Part shown: positions 10,252-20,869 of the stretch, piece by piece
Layout: every line of letters begins with the position of its first letter
How positions within the stretch are numbered: position 1 is the first letter of the stretch
Source: Corticium candelabrum
Taxonomy: Eukaryota; Porifera; Homoscleromorpha; Homosclerophorida; Plakinidae
NCBI RefSeq assembly: GCF_963422355.1
Contig: NC_085093.1
Coordinates: forward strand, 8,196,618 to 8,260,617
Direction of reading: 5' to 3'
DNA length: 64,000 bases
Notes under the pieces: generated by a model
The model's input: the letters and a program-made list of their open reading frames with translations, nothing else
What the model was told of the DNA's origin: nothing
The model's database searches: none
Made by a program: the position numbers and the translations under genes

Positions 10252-10708
10252 CATTACAGGACAATACATGATGTGTTGTTGTAGAGCAGATGGTCATTGA
10301 AGTTGGTCCTGAATCAGAAGATTTGTCGTCTGAAACTGAAAGTTCCAAGGATGAAGACTAGAAACGGATCCTAGACGCACTCTTTCTTAGCTAACTGACA
10401 CCCCAACTGGGAAGTTTACTGTGTTTGGTTACTGTTAACAGCCTGCTAGCTATAACAATTATGTACTTAGCTTTATGCAATTAACCCTAATCTCGCCTTA
10501 GTCCCACCTTTCTCTGTCCCCAACTCATTAAAATACAAGAAATTGGCTCTATTAGCTTCAGTTACGTCTCAGTAGCCCAACGGTGAGTGTAATTAGATCC
10601 GGCAAGTGAAGAGCTTTTGATTGATACCAATATCCGCCCGGAGGGCAACACCTTTGTTGCGCAAATGGCCACATTCCACCAGTCTCTCCAATGCGTGAAT
10701 GCACTTTA

Positions 10709-11181
10709 GTGGTCCATACTGATCAGAAATCGCTAGAGATCATCATGGCAAAGCCACTACAGCTGTTCCCTAAAAGGCTGCAAAGAACGTTAATGCGTTT
10801 GCAATGATACCATCCAGATGTCAAATACCAGAAGGGCTGGAAAATTGTGTTGTCCAACACATCGTCCAGAGCTCACCCAATACTTACAAAGATAGCGAAC
10901 ATAGAAGGTGAAGAAGTCCTGTGCATTAGGTCTTCTTTTGAAGCAGAGGTGGAACAGATTAGAGCGGTGGAGTGTCCCTACATTACTCAGAGGTCATGGC
11001 AGAACATAAGGAAAGTACAGCAGAGGACCACACGTTGCAGGAACTTCAAACAGAGATTAAGCAAAGATGGTCAAGTGACAAAAACAAACTGAAGTCCGTA
11101 CTGATGCCATACTATCATGGTAGAGACAGTTTAGTTACAGAGGATGGTAATCATATTTCTTGGGGAAATAGATGTGTTATA
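10709..11181 (+). pseudogene. RNase H 3' part and linker to integrase
   Basis: Reads VVHTDQKSLEIIMAKPLQLF, then a connection region ending in YYHGRDSLVTEDGNHISWGN, a block that precedes the integrase zinc domain in Ty3/gypsy elements of this group. Frame changes occur near 10830 and 11040. It is cut at 11181 by the MITE. Confidence 0.8.
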
Positions 11182-11711
11182 CCATATAGGATGAAATATT
11201 GGCGGGAGTTTATTTTGGCGGTTTGCTAAGAAATTGACAGAAAAGTATATTGGTGGATTATATTTTGGCGGTTTGCTAAGAAATTGACAGAAATGCATAT
11301 TGGCGGATTTTATTTTGGCGGTTGGACGTCGCTGTTAGATAATTAATGTAGGCATTGACCCTAGTCTCCACCTACTTGACACATGGCTGTCATGGGGGAG
11401 TTTGCAGTTGACAGCTGTATTGGTGGCCATCACATTTCTGTGGCTTCGTGGTCTGGGGGGATTCAACTATTGATGAAGAATTGCTGTGTAAGTGTGAAGA
11501 ACAGAAATTAGCATGATTCCTATGCTGTTGCCATTGTTATCGCCATTATCATGCCTGATGAACGTGGGTGATGATGTCAAGATAACGTCATAAAACGTCA
11601 TATCCGTATATCTCGGTGGCCAAAGTTATTGGCGGATTTTATGTTGGCGGTCGCTGGAAAATCCGCCAATTCGCCAAACTAAACTCCCCGCCAATATTTC
11701 ATCTTATACGG
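11182..11711. mobile_element. MITE, 530 bp, TA duplication
   Basis: Left end CCATATAGGATGAAATATT, right end (reverse complement) CCGTATAAGATGAAATATT, both continuing to GGCGGG-AGTTTA. TA flanks both ends (11180-11181, 11712-11713). The interior has three further TTTTGGCGG units, two of them in a tandem 58-bp repeat (11206-11300). It interrupts the retrotransposon just before the integrase zinc domain. Confidence 0.85.
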
Positions 11712-11713
11712 TA

Positions 11714-12786
11714 TACGCTTCAGCGTATTCATAGTTCTTACATGGGTGTTGGAGCATGCATCAGGCGTGCTAAGGATTGTGTATTCTGGCCAGGCATTTT
11801 CACAGCAGAAATTAAGGATCATATCAGTAAGTCTGAGACCTGCAGCAGTAACAGCCTATGGAAACACTAAGTCCACACAAGACACCACTCTACCCATGGT
11901 CAAGGGTGGGAGCAGATCTGTTGTGTTTCAAGATCAACATTACCTGATTTTAGTGGATTATTATAGCAACTTTATAGATGCAAAGCCACTGAATGTCCTT
12001 ATGTCGAGAGCAGTGATGTAGAAGTTGAAGCAACAATTTTTAACACACAAGATGTTGAGTCCTTACCGCCATGGTAAGGCAGAAAGTGGAGTGAAAGTCA
12101 ACAGCTGATGAGGAAGCTTTTGCTGCAAAACAGGACCCCTGGTTCTCTTTCTGTAGCTCTCAGAAATACACCCACAGAGAGAATGGAATCAAGTTCTGCA
12201 CAAGAATTATTCAGCAGGAGAATGAATATAGTTTTATCTACTAAAGAGGAGCTACTAAAACCACGCGTTGTGAAGCATGTCACTCAAAGTCTAGAGAAAG
12301 AGACACAAGCAAGAAGCTACAACTAAAACGGCAAGGACTTAAGATCGAGAACTAGCCATCGGGGATGTAGTGCTTGTACAACCAGTAAACGGGAAAAGGA
12401 AAGAGTGGAAGAAAGCTATTGTTATATGTCAGGTTGGAGAACGGTCTTGCAATGTCCAATTAGATGGTACAGTCTACAGTCGCAACCAGACAGTTGAAGT
12501 TGACGAAGGAAATAATGCAGCCACTGCAAGAGACCCAAGAGGATGAAGAGAAACCAGTAGTGAGTGAGCCATCAGTTAGTGAAGAAGCGAAGGAAACAAC
12601 GTATGAGGAGCAAGACAAAAGCTGGAAACAGAATGGCAATGTTACCATCGAGCAACAAAGAAAAGATTCGAGTGAAGAAAAGACAGTGGAAGTTGAAAAT
12701 AATCCAAACGTCACCCGAAGTGGAAGATTAGTGAAGGTGCCAAGGTATCTGCGAGACTATGAACATTACTTAGTGGCAAGTAATTG
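11714..12786 (+). pseudogene. Integrase and C-terminal tail of the LTR retrotransposon
   Basis: An HHCC-type zinc region is visible (RIHSSYMGVGACIRRAKDC, then CVFWPGIF). The catalytic core starts with YLILVDYYSNF, which has the first aspartate. Most of the core is then missing: between about 12018 and 12055 the sequence jumps to SPYRHGKAESGVKV, with the catalytic glutamate, so the second aspartate region is deleted. The C-terminal part follows (LRNTPTERMESSSAQELF, then WKKAIVICQVGERS). A charged Glu/Lys-rich tail ends in RSGRLVKVPRYLRDY. The domain order places it at the end of pol. Confidence 0.85.
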
Positions 12787-12810
12787 AACATTACTTAGTG
12801 GCAAGTAATT
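12757..12810 (+). repeat. Tandem 26-bp duplication at the end of pol
   Basis: GAACATTACTTAGTGGCAAG plus TAATT occurs twice in a row. It straddles the stop codon of the tail frame. A replication slippage product is the simplest reading. Confidence 0.8.
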
Positions 12811-12833
12811 AAGTTTTGTACGTAGCTAAGAAC

Positions 12834-12846
12834 TTAAGGGAAGGGA
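12834..12846 (+). promoter_or_regulatory. Polypurine tract
   Basis: TTAAGGGAAGGGA ends directly at the 3' LTR, the expected position of the plus-strand primer. Confidence 0.75.
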
Positions 12847-12992
12847 TGTTAGGATACGGGAACGCAGCAGTAATGACTGGGTTACCGGCGGGTGTCATGT
12901 GACTGAGTTTGATGTATTTGCATTGCTTAGATAGTGCTTTGCCTCTCGTTGTGTTATATTCTGTCTCAAAGCAAGTCATTCATATCGATACA
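12847..12992 (+). repeat. 3' LTR, 146 bp
   Basis: Begins TGTTAGGATACGGG and ends ATATCGATACA, then the duplicated AAGAG. See the 5' LTR for the comparison. Confidence 0.9.
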
Positions 12993-12997
12993 AAGAG

Positions 12998-15848
12998 TAC
13001 TCAAAGGGGCTTAAGCAATCACTTTTAGTTTATGTGGGTGACTATGTCTGTTTGGAATGTGTAAGGATTTGGTCTGATCAAAATGGTTCAATCACAGAGC
13101 AGTATTGTGTTTAGTTATACATGTTAACCACTATGCAATGACAACCACAAACACAACCACAGATAATAGACAGACCGCCAATCAGAACCCACCAGTGTTT
13201 ATGAGAGGGTTTTCACCCAAACAATCTAATTAATGTTTGCAAATTACAAGACTTTTGTTGAAAATGCACAATTGAAACTTACCCATCTAAACTGCCAATG
13301 TGAAAGCAATTGTTTTCTTGTTGCACTAAAATTATATGTGGTGACTTCCATGTCTTGAATCTTGCTATTGTCGTGTGATCATGACAGACAGTGTTAGTGG
13401 TGTTACTGAATTTATGTTTACCATATTTCTTCAATTATTTTAGCTAGGATTCCAACTGTGGCCTTTAAACGAGGGTGGCGTTTATTTGTTAAACGCTCTG
13501 TCTGTGATTTAGAAGTGTGTATGTGTACACACTGTAGGTTTGACACCCTTTCAAGAGAACAACACATACCATACTGGTACGCATTTCACACTTTTAAGAT
13601 GTCATACATTGAAACAGTATTTGGGTAGTCTCAAGTAACGTTTGCCTTGCTTATGCCTCGGAAGAAGTTGTACGATTTTTCCTTCAAACTTTGAGCTAGA
13701 TATATTGGAATTCATTGAAATGCGGTTTTTATTTGAGGGTGGCGTTTATATTTTATCTGCACTCTCAGCTGCTGCATTTATACGAGGGCTGTGTTTAATT
13801 GAATAGTTGTACTGTGCCATAGATTTTTTATGTGTCATGGTTGGAAGCAAAATGGCAGCTAAATTTGTAACACTTTGTGATAAGTCAATCACTTGAAATT
13901 TATGGAGGGCTCATAGCTGTGAAAATGAAAGTGAAAACATGCAGTTTCTATTGCTAGTTGTAAAGTATTGCTACATTCTAGGTATTGAACTCTACAATGT
14001 CAGTGGCACAGCTATATAAAGGGCCTTCTCCAAATTTGGATACTAGTTTAGATTTGATCCTAGCAGTTTGCAAATTTCAACCAATATTTTCAAATTGTAG
14101 GTTTAGCAAGATGCCCGGTGTCAATGATTGTTAATGCTTGTGCAATGATTATAATGATGCCGATGACAATAATATTAAATTGCTTCTATTTTTTGTAAAG
14201 CTAAATTGCCTATTCCTTTGGTCTTGTGCCGTCAGCGTAGACACGTGTTCTTAATGCGACCTGTTGGCTTTGCCTAATGCAAATTCAGTCACTTTAATTT
14301 GCATAATTGTCTTGGCAAAGGTTTCTCTCCTGATGAAACACATACCCAAAGTACTTCAAGTAGAAGATCTAGACTTGACTGCTGCTGTAGATTTGGTTGA
14401 TACCACCAGAGACACTCGATCTTCAGAATTGGAGGAACAACTCGGCGTCATGAATGAATGAAATTTGGACTGATATTGCATATATGGCAAGAGACAGCGG
14501 TCTTTCTATTAAGTCCCTCCTATTGACCACGTAGCAGATTGCAACAACTTAGCTGTATACGTGAAAACGACGGAAGCATTTATGTGAAATCAACAGAAGC
14601 ATTAAGTAATGAAGAAGAGTTTAGAGACATCGATAACCATTACTGCATTTCCATTTACAACCCAACACTGCATGCATGTATCAGGTGCTAGAAGAATTTA
14701 AGTGACGTTTTTCAGTTGATTGTCTGTCTTTTGATGACGGCAGCTGAGCTATAGTAGCCCAAGATTGTCCTCGTTTCTTGGACCCTTAATTGATTAAACA
14801 TTGTGATCTTAATCATGAAATGCCAGGCAGAATCAGCAGCATGATATCTACAAAACAAATAGGAAGTAAATCTCTCTGTGACGTAATAAATCATCTCTGG
14901 CCAGTCAAGGAGGCTTTCACAAATTGTATTGGCACTGGGTGTATCTACCTCGTCATGCGTGAATTAACGTTCCTGTTCATTTTCTAAGACTTACTGTAGG
15001 GCAGCATGGGGCAAGATAGATTAGATAGCTTAGCGCTTCTGACCATAGAAAAAGATATTACTTAAGATAAACCTAGGCCTAAAGCAGCTGTAGACAGGTT
15101 TGAGAAACAGGAGAATTGAGTTGAGAGTAACAAGTGAAAATGCAGACGGTTTAAACTAGAAGTAGAAATACAGATTTAAAAAGGTTTCTAGTGTGCCCCC
15201 AAGTTCTTGGACTCTGGCTACACTGCTGTCTGCATGCAACTTGTTTCAGCCATTAGCCAAAACGTATATGGCTTGAATGACTTGTGGCCTCCTGGCTATA
15301 TGCATGTGTGTGGATGTATGACTGACATATGTGTGACAACATTTATACGGAAACCATATTTGTGTCATGTGTATGATAACTCTCAGTACTCTTTGATTGA
15401 CAACAGACTATTAGGGACTTCATGGTCACATGAAACGACAGTTGCTTTCTACGATTTTATGTAGATTTTACAAGTAGTGCACTTAGAAGGAAAATAGCGT
15501 CTAAATTGATAATTCTTCGCAATCCTTAATTTGTATCATGCTTTTCAGATGGCTTATAGCTGTGGAAGCGAGGGTGTAAACATACAGCTTCAATTACTAG
15601 TTAATGGAAAGAGGGCGTTGTATATAATATTAGATGGTGCTGTACTGATATAGTCCAGGATCTGGTGCTTGCCATGCAGTGTCTGATTCTGTTGCAACTT
15701 ATTGACCAGTGCTTGTACAACTAGCGCCAGACAAGCAGAAGTGCGCATTGAAAACGGTCACTGAGTAACTTCCATTTGTACGCTCATGTTGGTGTTATAT
15801 TGTATCTGTATGTTGATTGATTTGACTACAAAGAACTTTAGGTTTCAA

Positions 15849-15850
<2 letters not shown>
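12998..15850. other. Host intron, no gene recognised
   Basis: AT-rich sequence. The phrase GAGGGTGGCGTTTAT occurs twice (near 13480 and 13733) and a diverged third form near 13783 (CGAGGGCTGTGTTTA), which suggests a degraded repeat in 13435-13815. An open stretch ending at 14460 (DLDLTAAVDLVDTTRDT) and a short one near 14595-14685 look weakly protein-like but lack convincing splice signals. No other element could be delimited. Confidence 0.45.
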
Positions 15851-15921
<71 letters not shown>

Positions 15922-15927
15922 GCGTTC
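15851..15927. repeat. (TA)n / (TGTATA)n microsatellite
   Basis: About 44 bp of TA repeats pass into TATATG units. Confidence 0.95.
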
Positions 15928-16104
15928 ACACCAACATGAGAATGAATAGGCTGTTCTAAGCAGACATAAATTGGATTTGGTGCTCTACTATAAAACTACC
16001 GGGTAATTCTAGTTAGTCCTTATATTGTATACAGCAAGCCACATGACTGTCTGTAATGGAATTGTACTATAGTGTAATGGTTTTATATATCTTTTTTTTT
16101 GTAG

Positions 16105-16170
16105 ATCGGTGCAGATGATGGCACTAAATTTGATGCTCCACCTACTTATGAGAGTGCTTTGAAATTATAG
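16105..16170 (+). CDS. Host gene terminal exon with PPxY motif
   Basis: A strong acceptor (CTTTTTTTTTTGTAG ending 16104) is followed by IGADDGTKFDAPPTYESALKL and a TAG stop, entering in phase 0. PPTY is a PPxY motif, the ligand of WW domains such as those in NEDD4-family ubiquitin ligases, and often lies near the C-terminus of membrane or endosomal adaptors. That function is inference. Phase matches the exon at 4838-4894. No canonical AATAAA is obvious in the next 300 bp. Confidence 0.55.
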   Translation: MGADDGTKFDAPPTYESALKL

Positions 16171-17384
16171 GTGTGCAAGTTTCAGCAAAGACAACTTAGA
16201 AATACTATCATAGTTGTATTTCAATGTGGCAATTGGATTTCAAGTTGTTAATGATTAGAATGAAATGGATTTTGTGGTATGTGCTGCGTGTGGTTAGGTA
16301 TAGGTATAATTCAATGTAAAACGATTACTTTAACCAATCTTGTAATTCAGAATTGAAAAGTGGTCTCAAAGCAGTAACTGCACTGTTTTTGAGCAGTGAG
16401 AGCTCAAGCCCCAATTGAGATTTGGCATATTCACTGCGTGTCGATCTCCCTCATCTTCTAGTAATTTAACACAATAACTGTACCATGTGCGTAATTTGTT
16501 GTTGTTGTTACTTGTTGCTACTGCTGGTGTTGGTGTTGCAGCATGCAAAATGATAGGCCTTGTCATATTTGCAGTACAACCACAATGTGCCATGTCTTAT
16601 TGGCTGAGTTTACTCTAACGTATCTTCTATGCGTAGAGCTGTCTTAACAAGTCTTTCATTGTACAGTGTATACTAATGTCTTGATTGTATATCTGTGCAA
16701 AAACAACTATAAAGAGTACCTGCATGTTAAACAGATCGATAGTCAGATTGTTTGTCATACAGTCAAACATATAGAGAACAGCTAAGTACCCTACCAGACA
16801 AGCTAGGCTAGAAATAGAATACGTTTATCTTAACTTTGCAAGTATTGGTGGCAGAATTAAGGTAGAAGGATTAGGATGAGCCATAATTGATAAAACAGAA
16901 TCTTTGTCTTACTATATTAGAATCATGCCTTCATTGAAGCTATTATACTTGCATAAAGTCTGCAATCAGTTATACATTATAATCAGTTAAGTTAATTCGC
17001 AGAGACATGACTGCGTCGCTCACATGACAATTAATTAACACAATTCGAAAGAGAAGGAAATTCCAGCCAGTGTAGAAGAGAGATAAGTAACCACTCAGTA
17101 CTGAGTAGTGCCATGCTCATCCGGTCCTTAGTTGTCCGTTATTGTACAAACGGCAACACGACAACTTCAAAGCAACCGCGCCGCACGTATGACGCGGGAA
17201 AAGGGTCTGGCTACGCGAGACTAGCCTCTGTCAGAGTCCTCTACTCTCTGTGGTACTGAAGTCAATCTGCCAATTTCCAGAGTTTCCTACCAACAGCCCG
17301 GGCGGTTAGTGAGAACGAATATTCTTCCATAAAAATCCAATTTTTCGTATTGCTGTCCTGGGCGCTGTTTTGGAAATTCCCATT
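16171..17384. other. 3' UTR / intergenic, nothing recognised
   Basis: AT-rich with no coherent frame. At 17205-17225 GGGTCTGGCTACGCGAGACT resembles the GTCTGGCTACG terminus of the hairpin at 51696, so it may be one arm of that repeat family. Confidence 0.4.
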
Positions 17385-17665
17385 ATACCAGAATTTTAAA
17401 AAATTTTCTCTGAAAAAAAGCAATAGATGTAGGGATTGTATAAAATGTAATTGAAACAAGAAGCCAGACATCATGCATTATTGAATTCTTCCAACCCACT
17501 GAAGGTAAAATGGATATAAGGAATGTGTGTTGGAAGGATTCACTAATGATGTCTGACTTTGGTTGATATTATCTAAATCTTGTTTATATTACTTTTTATA
17601 CAATCTCTACATCTATTTCTTTTTTCAGAGAAAAAGTTCTTTAAATTCTAGTTTGGTAAGTTTTA
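17385..17665. repeat. Large inverted repeat, two arms of about 115-130 bp
   Basis: The left arm (17385-17505) matches the reverse complement of the right arm (17530-17665). Both contain TTCTCTGAAAAAA, then AATAGATGTAG, ATTGTATAAAA and CAGACATCAT. The right arm has one extra block of about 18 bp. The arms surround a short centre and would form a long hairpin. It may be a foldback MITE. Confidence 0.75.
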
Positions 17666-18002
17666 GGAGTGCGAAAGCACAACCTACTCTATGTAACTAT
17701 ACTAGACAATGGTAGCCTAACAAAAATACACATTTCCTAAATCATACTTGGTATATGTATAGGCACACATCTCGAGCATGTGGATTAGGTTTACGGTGTA
17801 CAGTACTTGCAAAATATGCAAAGAAGCTGTACAGTGTTTGTGTATAGGTTTGAATCATGCTGCAAACGTTACATTTCGTTGCAATTACGACTTACCGCTA
17901 ATAAATGAAGGTGTGCATGTTCTACTCACTTGAGAGTTACAAGCATTTGTGCACGCAGTTGTGTGCGTGCGTGCGTGCGCGCGTGTGTGTACTGCAAAAG
18001 AT

Positions 18003-18215
18003 TTCGATCTCTTGCAAAAGGTCATACTGAGATTGAAGAAGGAATATATGCAGATGATTTAGCTGTTATTGCAAGATCTCCTGGTTGTCTACAACAATCT
18101 CTAGATGGATGCTTGCATATAGTTAGTGTCAATTGGGGTAGCGTTGAACTAATAGATAAAGCTCTTAGCGTTTTAGTATCGTTTACTAGTCTGGAGCATG
18201 TGGTGAGAAATTGAA
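18003..18215 (+). pseudogene. Non-LTR reverse transcriptase fragment (YADD)
   Basis: The frame reads EEGIYADDLAVIARSPGCLQ, with the YADD catalytic motif C of LINE-type RTs, then QSLDGCLHIVSVNWG. No other RT motif survives. A GT-rich stretch (17957-17990) precedes it. It sits about 270 bp left of the Helitron-like array. Confidence 0.55.
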
Positions 18216-18482
18216 AATAGATTTGTTAATTAAAGAAAGTACATCGTTCAATTGTTGTCGGAAACGAGTGTTTTCCTACAGAAATTTCTCTTGAGCCGTC
18301 AAACTGAAAGTTAGTTAATTAAAGGCTTGTGAACTAGACTGGCCGTGACTCGAGCAAACATTCGCAAGCTGCATGAACATATTTCTGAACTTCACATGTA
18401 TTAGGATTATTCTTTGAGTGTCTAAATGGCATAAAGTAACCAACGAAGAAAATGTAAGGGTCTGATCGATCAGACTTCATGA

Positions 18483-18535
18483 TTGGCGATCGAAGCGAGC
18501 CTCTCTCTTGTCATGTCAATTGAGCTCGAGATATA
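18483..18535 (+). mobile_element. Orphan plus-strand HINE head
   Basis: TTGGCGATCGAAGCGAGCC to GAGCTCGAGATATA, a 5' head followed immediately by the 3' end of an inverted copy instead of its own core. It is the leftmost piece of the array. Confidence 0.8.
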
Positions 18536-19130
18536 CTAGTAAATGCTCGGTTAGCATTGTTTTTGGCGAGCGATGGTGTTCTGTCTTTACGTATTCGCGT
18601 AACAATGGTTGCGCTACGTAGCAATAGTTTCTGTCAAACAAACGCTGGAACTCAGGAAACAGACTTAATTCCAGTTGCTCTTCTTCTAGTTGTCTTCAAT
18701 TCTTCGTTCACGCTTCAATCGTCTCACTCGTTTACTTAGCTAGTCGCATAACAATATGGTCGGTAGCGCGCAACAATGGTTGCACAGCAATAATATCTGT
18801 CAAACTACCGCGCGGAAACTCAGAAAAACTTTTCTCTTCTAGCTTTTTCTTTCAATTCCTTTTGTCACGCGTCAGTGTTATTTCCTTATTAGTCGCGTAC
18901 GGGAGCAAATCGAGAGTTATTTTACTCTTCTCGCCAAGAAATTATAATTGAGTCGACCCCTTGAAAGGGGACCCTTGCTTCAAATTTTAGTGCATGCGTT
19001 ACGGAGTCAAAATTGCATTCATCTGACATTGTCGTTTTGTCGATCCGTCTTTCCGTTTTGCAGTAAATCCATATGACAGGTGCTATATATGCATGGACAT
19101 GACAAGAGAGAGGCTCGCTTCGCTTGCCAA
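18536..19130 (-). mobile_element. Short-form HINE, 595 bp, complete
   Basis: Has both tail (CTAG at 18536) and head (ending TTGCCAA at 19130), but no iteron-bearing middle segment: GTTGCTCTTCTTCTAGTTGT at 18676-18692 is the uninterrupted site. It lacks most of the (TATATATT)n tract. Confidence 0.8.
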
Positions 19131-19136
19131 TAAATA

Positions 19137-19740
19137 CTAGTAAATGCTCGGCTATCGTTGTGTTAGGCGAGCGATGGTGTGTCTTACTTATTCGAGTAAC
19201 AATGGTTGCGTCTTTATGTAGCAATAATTTCTGTCAAACAAAGTCGGGAACTTAGAAAACAGACTGTCAGTTGCTCTCCTTCTGGCTTTGTCTTTCATTC
19301 TTCGTTCACGCTTGGATCGTCTACTGAGATAGTCACGTAACAATGGTCGCGTAGTCACGTGATAATGGTTGCGTAGCAATAATTTCTGTCAAAGCAACGC
19401 GCGGAAACTCAAAAAACAGAGTTTTCTCTTCTTTTAGCTTTTCCTTAAATTCTTTTTGTCACGCATCAATGTTATTTCTATATTAGTCGCGTACGGGAGC
19501 AAAATCGAGAGTCATTTCTGTTTCACTCTTCTCGCCAAGAAATTATAATTGAGTCGACTCCTGGAAAGGGGACACTTGATTCAAATTATAGCGCGTATGT
19601 TACGGAGTTAAAATTGCATTCATCTGGCATCGTCGTTTTGTCGATCAGTAATTCCGTTTTGCGGTAAATCCATATGACAAGTGTTGACGTGCTGATATAT
19701 ATATATAAACAAGCTCCAACACCCGGCTTCGCCCGGGGGA
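19137..19740 (-). mobile_element. Short-form HINE with a different head
   Basis: The tail and core match the family and again lack the middle segment (junction near 19275-19295). After a short TA tract the head reads, on the minus strand, CCCGGGCGAAGCCGGGTGTT rather than TTGGCGAGCG. The same alternative head appears near 21805-21838. Confidence 0.7.
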
Positions 19741-19873
19741 CAACACATGCCAGCTGCTTCTCCTTTGCACTTCATAGTGCCGCAGTTGACACACACGTTT
19801 GTCATAGAGCCAATACAACACGGAAGTGGAGAAGAGACAGGTCGCCTTTATAGATAGAGATTATAGCATTAAT

Positions 19874-19905
<32 letters not shown>

Positions 19906-20167
19906 GTTGTGATGTCTTCCTCTACCCATATTGTCTACTCCTCTTTACCAACATTGTCATCATGGATTGTACACATCTTTACCTCGCGTCAGGCTAGGCG
20001 TCTTCTATGGTGGCCATGCACTTTGTGATGTCCATCCATGTTATCCGGGAGACAGACAGAGTGTTCAGTTTTTTGCTTTTTAATTGTCATTGTAATGTAG
20101 TGTATCGTGCTTTGCTTAATTTGATTTAGCCTGTAATAGTTCTGATTTATGAAAATATAATACCATT
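19741..20167. repeat. (GACA)n-associated repeat segment
   Basis: Contains GGTCGCCTTTATAGATAGAG (19841-19860), a (GACA)n tract (19873-19907), and then about 260 bp running up to a second (GACA)n tract at 20168. The right 260 bp resembles a retroelement 3' UTR (AT-rich, ending TGAAAATATAATACCATT) but carries no recognisable domain. Confidence 0.45.
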
Positions 20168-20664
20168 GACAGACAGACAGACAGACAGACAGACAGAATC
20201 AAGTTTATTGTCAACAATCTTCACTACTACAAACAGTTATTGTTAAAATGAAATGTTCTACTTGTAGTCCGAGACTATTGCTAATGAGTAAAACACTGAA
20301 TGTCTCTATCTACTCCCAAAACACTGTCATCTCCTAATGAGCGCACAGAAAGCCTTGACAGCTTCCGCAAAATCACTCTGCTGTTGCATTTTTGAAGAGT
20401 AATAGACAGTCTTTTCCTCCAGAAGGTTTTAAACTCTACCGCAATTCTTCTTCCATCAAAGCCTCTCGCCTTCTTCCCCAGTTCATTCATCAGCTCGTCA
20501 GCCTTTAAGCCCCATCTGCCGAAGTGTTCAAAGACGAGTGGGACAACTATAGGCTTCGATCCATCCGCAAGCGATTCCTCTGAGTATTTTTTTGACTTTG
20601 CTGCCTCTCGTTTAGCTGCTGCATGGCCACCTTCTCTGGACAGACAGACAGACAGACAGACAGA
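20168..20664 (-). pseudogene. 5'-truncated non-LTR retroelement C-terminus between two (GACA)n tracts
   Basis: On the minus strand 20638-20281 is open and reads PIVVPLVFEHFGRWGLKADE, then GRRIAVEFKTFWRKRLSIT, then NSRVILRKLSRL. This looks like the end of the polyprotein of an RLE-type non-LTR element. (GACA)n lies on both sides (20168-20197 and 20639-20664). The pattern, a 3' fragment embedded in a microsatellite, parallels the (TAC)n cluster at the right end with a different repeat. Confidence 0.55.
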
Positions 20665-20775
20665 AAAACAGGTCGCCTTTGTAGGAGAGATTATAGCAGA
20701 AAGTATCTAAAAATGCGTTTGATGCTTGGAGAGGCAGAGGGGGTGTAGCCAGGTCACGTACAGTTTGTATAGAGA
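20665..20775. repeat. Repeat shared with 27778-27888
   Basis: AGGTCGCCTTTGTAGGAGAG, GCAGAAAGTATCTAAAAATG and GGGGGTGTAGCCAGGTCACG occur in the same order at 27778-27888, each time next to a (GACA)n tract. It is one end of an unidentified element. Confidence 0.8.
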
Positions 20776-20869
20776 ACCGTTTAGTAAATTACTGTCACTA
20801 ATTAGCCGTGGTGTAAGTGCTTTTACCGTCTAAATAGCAGCCAGACAGAATTCTCATTCATAGTTATAT

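Larger units (their letters stand above)
7692..10706 (+). mobile_element. Tc1/mariner-group transposon with about DD82E spacing
   Basis: TA is duplicated at 7690-7691 and 10707-10708. The left terminus AAGTGCGTTCACG and the reverse complement of the right terminus, AAGTGCATTCACG, continue as inverted repeats to GACTGGTGGAATGT, about 36 bp. Inside are a helix-turn-helix and a DDE transposase (separate entry). A 518 bp MITE sits directly inside the left inverted repeat. Removing the whole element restores continuity of the RNase H coding sequence. Catalytic spacing fits the Sailor (DD82E) superfamily as I remember it; this should be checked by search. Confidence 0.8.
5139..12992 (+). mobile_element. 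Full-length but dead Ty3/gypsy-type LTR retrotransposon
   Basis: The element runs from a TG-starting to a CA-ending LTR (148 and 146 bp) and is flanked by the 5-bp duplication AAGAG (5134-5138, 12993-12997). The order inside is PBS, gag with zinc knuckle, protease, RT, RNase H, integrase, polypurine tract. This order, with integrase last, is that of the Ty3/gypsy group. It is broken by a 3,015 bp Tc1/mariner-group transposon inside RNase H and a 530 bp MITE before the integrase. Removing these and one copy of each TA leaves about 4.3 kb. Stops, frameshifts, a lost RT aspartate and a deletion in the integrase core make it inactive. It is co-oriented with the host gene whose intron it occupies. 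Confidence 0.9.

Noticed and set aside
14264..14461. Possible host exon ending VMNE
   Set aside because: No convincing acceptor; an in-frame start context and homologue are lacking. Kept only as a remark in the intron entry.
16366..16593. 75-codon minus-strand ORF
   Set aside because: Low-complexity NNNN stretch from a GTT repeat; no domain or splice support.
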